Assembly: GCA_900239685.1 (NCBI GenBank)
Contig: OENT01000201.1
Coordinates: 62,001-126,000, forward strand
Length of the DNA stretch: 64,000 nt
Direction: 5' to 3'
DNA from: Rotaria macrura
Taxonomy: Eukaryota; Rotifera; Eurotatoria; Philodinida; Philodinidae
Part shown: positions 59,701-64,000 of the stretch, piece after piece
Layout of the letters: each line of letters begins with the position of its first letter
How positions within the stretch are numbered: position 1 is the first letter of the stretch
Notes under the pieces: generated by a model
Database searches by the model: none
Told to the model about the DNA's origin: nothing
The model's input: only the letters and a program-made list of their open reading frames with translations
Program-made: the position numbers and the translations under genes

Positions 59701-62700
59701 GCGTGAGTATGTAACCGTAAATTAGAAATAAATGAACTATTTTCTTTTAGTCTCGTCCACTGCCACCACCACTGCCCAGTCAGGCTCAAGTTACACAAGA
59801 CAATGAAAGAACATTGGAAAAAATTAAATTATTTAAGGTTGCAATCTAATGTTCCCTTGACATGCATGCATTTTCATAGTTTAGGAAAGTATTGTTTTAA
59901 AACATGGCGGACGCCCTGTACAAAGTTTTATACGTCGAAAATTACTACTTCTTCTATTCAAGCAAAAGAATCCCGGCTCGTGTGGCGTTCCCGATGAATA
60001 TATTGATCAAGAAATCGATAGTATAGTAGGCGAATTGAAACAATCAGATGTATATCTAGATCCATCGTGTGGTGATGAAGTCTATTTTGAATGTCTTCTT
60101 CGAACGAATATCGACAGTGCTGCTGCACGCGAAATTCTACGTACACACCGACCGAATTTAGTATGCATTATTAGTTATGTGTTTGTTCTAAAATTAGCCG
60201 ATTTGGTTTTCTCATTAAAAAGAAACCTCCACCGGAACCAGAAGTTCCAAAAGAACCTACTACAACAACATTAGCTAATAGTCGAGCATGCATACAACAA
60301 CATTGGGAGGCATTAAATGAAGAAACAGATGAAAATATGGCTCCTCAAATGTTAATACAGGATGGTGATGTAAGTAGTATTCTGAATGTTGGTTAGGAAA
60401 ATACTCGTGATCATAAACATGGAATAAGACTGAATATGATTCATCTAATTACCGTTTAGGAATGGAAAAATGCAGCACATATTGCAACATCAATTATCAC
60501 CCTTCGACAACAACAACATAATGAAGAGGTGGATGAGAATATCGTTTCGGTATGAAAATTGATTTTTTGTGTGTACTGTTATATAGAAAAAACTTGTTTA
60601 TGATTAAAAATTCGAATTTACTCTGATTAACACTGGCCGCGACACATGTTGTTGAAATATGACCAGTGATCATATAACATGTAACATTTTATGAGAATAC
60701 ATAAGCCAGTTACTGATTGCAGTTTTAACAGTTCGTCGTATTCCGTAGCCTATCGACCATTCAAGCCAATTTTTGTAGTTTCTTTCGTAGGCATCCGTAC
60801 TGAGCGATATGAAACAGAAAATTTTTACATCGTTCTTAGATGCTATTCGTCCGTTCTCTACATGGGCGTCTTATGGTTGATGTTTATTTTGTCCTACTAA
60901 ATATTATACTTTTTATCGACTCTCTATGCTCCATATTTGTCTAGATGATGTTTCTTAAAGTCTTTTCTACTACTGTAGTTTTTTAGTTGGCTCTTAGCAT
61001 CTTCTTATAGCATTTTGTTTCTATAGCAGGCAACGCTGTGTTTTCAAATTTCTTGTGACTGCATTTTACTTAAAGCCATAAACGGTGTTTGTAAGAATGT
61101 TGAATCTATTTTCAAATTTTCGTATCTGGAGACCTCCTATATACTTTAAGGTTACTATTGTTCCTTTTGCTGTGGCAGATCATTGCAAGAAAATGTGTTG
61201 CAACATTTCAGTGTACTAATTATTTTCATAGATGAATTTGACTTCGTAAAGTACAATCCTCGAGTGTAAGGTTTACGATGAACGGTAAGAATTTCAAGTT
61301 TAGATGACAGATACAATGTATAGGGTTTGGAGTGGGTGTCAGAAGTTTTAACAGCATTGTGAATTTAGACGCAGTTGTAGATTTGATTCTAGGACATTGG
61401 ATGAGTCTGCTGTGAGTTCGGTTGATTACAACTGTCTGCATTATAGACATCTCCATTTAGTACTCATATTAAACCCTACTTATTCCAACGCCATATTCGT
61501 CACCTTCACACCACATTTGCATCCTACACACATATTCTTGGATAATAGTTTCAGAAGTCGGCTAAAGATGTAGAACTAACTAGCATAATGAAACGCGTTG
61601 ACGTTCTGTCCGAGGACGAATCGTCATGTCACTACTGTTCTTGCTGCTTCACTAATTCTACTTTAGATTTCTTCAGAGTAGTTCTTATCCCAAATCAAAA
61701 GACTACTCAGAGACTGAAACTTGACAAATTTTTCCATGGTATTGTTTCTTATCGAAATTTATCTATGGTGTGGCTACCCAATGCCAGTGTTTTAAATCTG
61801 TTCTCTAATCACCAACTGTTTTTCAATTTTATTCAATTCCTGTATGAATTGGACTACAATCATCGTCAAATTAGTTCGATATCATTGACTGTGTGTCGGC
61901 GTTTAGTTGACTGTGACTTCACTAGTATTTTGCTTCGCTTTCTTCGTTTTTTCTCATGATAACTGATACACAGAAATGATCAGTGAACACGTACGTTACG
62001 CACGATGAACCCGCAGATAGATCAAACAGAAGAAACATTTACAAAGTCAATAGCAGCAGTCGCCTAATATGTTTCATGATTTTATGCTGCTCGAGATGAC
62101 ACTAACAGCTTTTTATGAAATATTTAATAATAATGCTGTCTTGTGTATCTTTAGAAAATCTATCGATTAATCTATTCTGAACTGTCAAAAACTGTTGGTC
62201 CCCAATCACCGTTGAAAATCGATTTATTTGCATTTGCTCTATGCCAAGTATCACCTCAGAGTCTTGAACATATTACCATCAGTGATATCAAAAATATTTT
62301 ACGTTCATGCAAAGATACAGAGATCCATGAAAATTTCCAGACAAATACAATTAATGCACTATCAGTTGAGTGTCCCATATGTACGGATTATTTTCCACGT
62401 AGTCGAATGGAAATTATGTATTTATGTGGTGATATGTGTTGTTTGACATGCGCCAAAGATTACTATCGAAGTGTTATAGGGCAGATTGGAAATCCCGAAG
62501 GATTAAAGAAGTTGACCTGTTTTCAAGAGCAACTCGAAATATCTGAAGATGTAAAATTGAACTTTTTTCAATATTTAGGATCTAAAGTAAGTTCTCAATT
62601 ATTGTTGTAAAAGTGTTTTCATGATATTTTTTCAGGGAAATTTTTGTTCCAGTATTAATGAAACTCTTTAAAAATATGTTTCTATTTAGCTTAATCAATG

Positions 62701-63164
62701 GTTTACTGATGAAAGACTTGTACTTGATCAATATCATGAAAATTTATTTTTGGCAACACGAGATTCTCGTATTAAGAAATGTGGTAATCCACGAGTATGT
62801 TGACTTCTTGTTTCCTTTTTCAAATTAATACGTTTTATTCGTCTCGTTGTTACTGTAGTGTGTCAGTTTTTTTGTTCCTAACAATAATAATCGTATTGTG
62901 CGCGTGCAATGTCCTCATTGCCAATTTCAACAATGTCAACAATGCTGTCGTAAAGTACGTTTCAAGAAAGCATGAAATCCCTTTTCCTATTGTACTCTTC
63001 TCTTTTTCCTAGTGGTTCGATGATCATAACGGAAAGACATGTGATCAGTATGCAGAGTGGTTAGTCGAAAACGATCCTGAAGATCCTGAAGTACAACTAA
63101 TGAAGTACTTGAACACGGCCGGTATGATCTGTCCGAATCCTCTTTGCCAGGCAATTTTTGAATA
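56758..63164 (+). CDS. HOIP/RNF31-like RBR ubiquitin ligase (3' end not found)
   Basis: Clear exons: 56758-56829, 56893-57012, 57063-57363, 59751-59837, 59963-60160, 60223-60369, 60460-60549, 62155-62586, 62690-62794, 62859-62954, 63013-63164. Small exons at 57426-57439 and 59675-59702 are probable, and the joins between them are unsure. The N-terminal region (LVPLSFIIKPNSPRASILHQ, FALELLREIGYDKDANGNYV) resembles a PUB domain. A Pro-rich linker (SRPLPPPLPSQAQ) and a UBA-like segment (AAAREILRTHRPN) follow. RING1 is VECPICTDYF...CGDMCCLTCAKDYY. The IBR is KKCGNPRC...VQCPHC...CQQCCRKWF...CDQY, then VQLMKYLNTAGMICPNPLC, as in HOIP. RING1's last C-x2-C pair reads only TCFQEQ. The reading frame meets TAG at 63163 unless the donor GTAAGC at 63165 is used. 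No exon with the catalytic RING2 cysteine or the LDD domain was found to 64000, so the gene continues beyond the window or is truncated. Confidence 0.82.
57824..57836. repeat. Poly(C) run, 13 bases
   Basis: Thirteen consecutive C in an AT-rich intron, next to the outer end of the fold-back at 57840. Run length in the assembly may be inexact. Confidence 0.8.
57840..58803. mobile_element. Fold-back element with ~370-400-bp arms in the HOIP-like gene intron
   Basis: Left arm about 57840-58240 and right arm about 58430-58803 are reverse complements at roughly 80% identity by eye. The best part is 57945-58234 against 58436-58716. Because of this, both strands translate to near-identical peptides (KLFPFDALKS, IRILQK.RFSG), which are not taken as a gene. 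The spacer is about 190 bp. No target duplication was found. The element sits in the ~2-kb intron between the PUB-like and RBR halves of the HOIP-like gene. Confidence 0.75.
60550..62154. other. 1.6-kb intron of the HOIP-like gene
   Basis: By far longer than most introns here. It contains a 123-codon plus-strand frame from an ATG at 61588 to 61959 (starts MKRVDVLSEDESSCHYCSCC) that I cannot assign. The frame may be part of an inserted element or a gene fragment. No inverted repeats or poly(A) tail mark the insert ends. Confidence 0.5.
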
Positions 63165-63165
63165 G

Positions 63166-64000
63166 TAAGCTATACGCAATGTTTCTCCAGTCTGTATTGG
63201 GATCTAAAGTTTTTCGAAGTAGCTGTGTCACAAATATTTTAGATGCACACCGAAACTCTTTAAAAAAAATTGCAAACTTATTATTCCGACCAAGACTGGA
63301 AACGTATTGAACATTTTTGTTCTAATCCGCTTTTCCGAATGTACACATACTTTGTTGAGGCTAGCCGGAAAACTTCTTCTTGTGCTTTCACAGATTAGAC
63401 TCGCTAGAACAACATTCTATGTCGTAAAGAGGCACAATGCAAATATTGATAATTATTGCACATAAACGCAAATCCTTTCGAATTAATCAAGAGATTTCAT
63501 GTAACAACGAATCTTGTGTCTCGATAAATTATTAGTTAATTGTAAACTAGAGACCACTAAAAGTTCGCTGAAGTCGACACTGTACATCTCAATTCGAAAA
63601 CACATTTATCTGCTATGAGTACTAATGTTTTTCCTTTCTGAGAATTAATGAAAGAAGTTGCTGAAGATTTTGATTAAGGTACAAGTTTTGAAGATGCTGC
63701 TGCTTTAGTCATGACCATGAAATTTGATTTATTTAACAGTTGTTTGTTCAACAATTTTAGTTAATTTATATCGAGTATTAGTCAGCAGCATTACTGCTCA
63801 GTAGAAAAACTCGAATTATATCATATTGTGTCAGATAATGAAAGGATTTTTGTGCAAAAAAATCCAAATAATAATTTTTTGAAATCTTCAGGCTCTACTA
63901 TGATTTATTTTTTCATCAAAAATAATCTTCTGAATCGAGTCAAATTTTGATTAAAAATCAAATTATCGCCGGTTTAGAAGGAATCAATCGATTATAATTT
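63166..64000. other. Window end, no exon of the RBR ligase recognised
   Basis: The stretch after the last IBR/linker exon was read in all plus-strand frames for a RING2-like Cys pattern; none was found. A short coding-like piece near 63650-63720 (LMKEVAEDF...FEDAAALVMTMK) is interrupted by a stop and unassigned. Confidence 0.5.

Overview
The window looks like AT-rich nuclear DNA of a small invertebrate, most likely a bdelloid rotifer. This is an inference from short GT-AG introns (mostly about 45-110 nt) in animal genes, many short inverted-repeat elements, duplicated genes, and one bacterial-type gene with no coding introns set among animal genes. No ribosomal RNA, tRNA, CRISPR array, reverse transcriptase or virus-like element was recognised.

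Layout. 1-1646: last five exons of importin beta-1 (+). 1647-9208: long intergenic stretch with at least two inverted-repeat (MITE-like) elements. 9209-12422: complete six-exon nicotinic acetylcholine receptor alpha-type subunit (+). 15091-17318: complete 11-exon TDRD3 (-). 20625-21530: four-exon GNAT acetyltransferase related to the C-terminal domain of O-GlcNAcase (+). 23439-26393: single-exon gene (-) of about 984 residues joining HypX/HoxX (formyltransferase plus enoyl-CoA-hydratase-like halves) to FolD/MTHFD, behind a mitochondrial-type leader. 26394-39045: gene-poor repeat zone with a 213-bp near-perfect hairpin, a 2.19-kb terminal-inverted-repeat transposon carrying a nested element and a short ORF, and a SINE-like retroposon with target duplications. 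39046-40494: second TDRD3 copy without the Tudor half (-). 40676-42046: intact RNF121 (-). 42204-43188: broken EMC10, divergent from RNF121 (+). 46798-47510: small secreted or membrane protein with one EF-hand (+). 48575-49102: cysteine-rich secreted-type protein (-). 49103-52584: cluster of small inverted-repeat elements, including a hAT-like MITE with an 8-bp target duplication. 52585-53342: CHMP1 (+). 56758-63164 and possibly beyond: HOIP/RNF31-like RBR ubiquitin ligase with an N-terminal PUB-like domain (+), whose catalytic RING2 is not visible before the window ends.

Most interesting item: the HypX-FolD fusion. In bacteria HypX makes carbon monoxide for NiFe-hydrogenase from 10-formyl-tetrahydrofolate through formyl-CoA. 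FolD makes 10-formyl-tetrahydrofolate. One polypeptide could therefore carry methylene-THF to formyl-THF to formyl-CoA to CO, apparently in an animal mitochondrion. The domain order is read directly from the protein; CO production, location and foreign origin are inferences.
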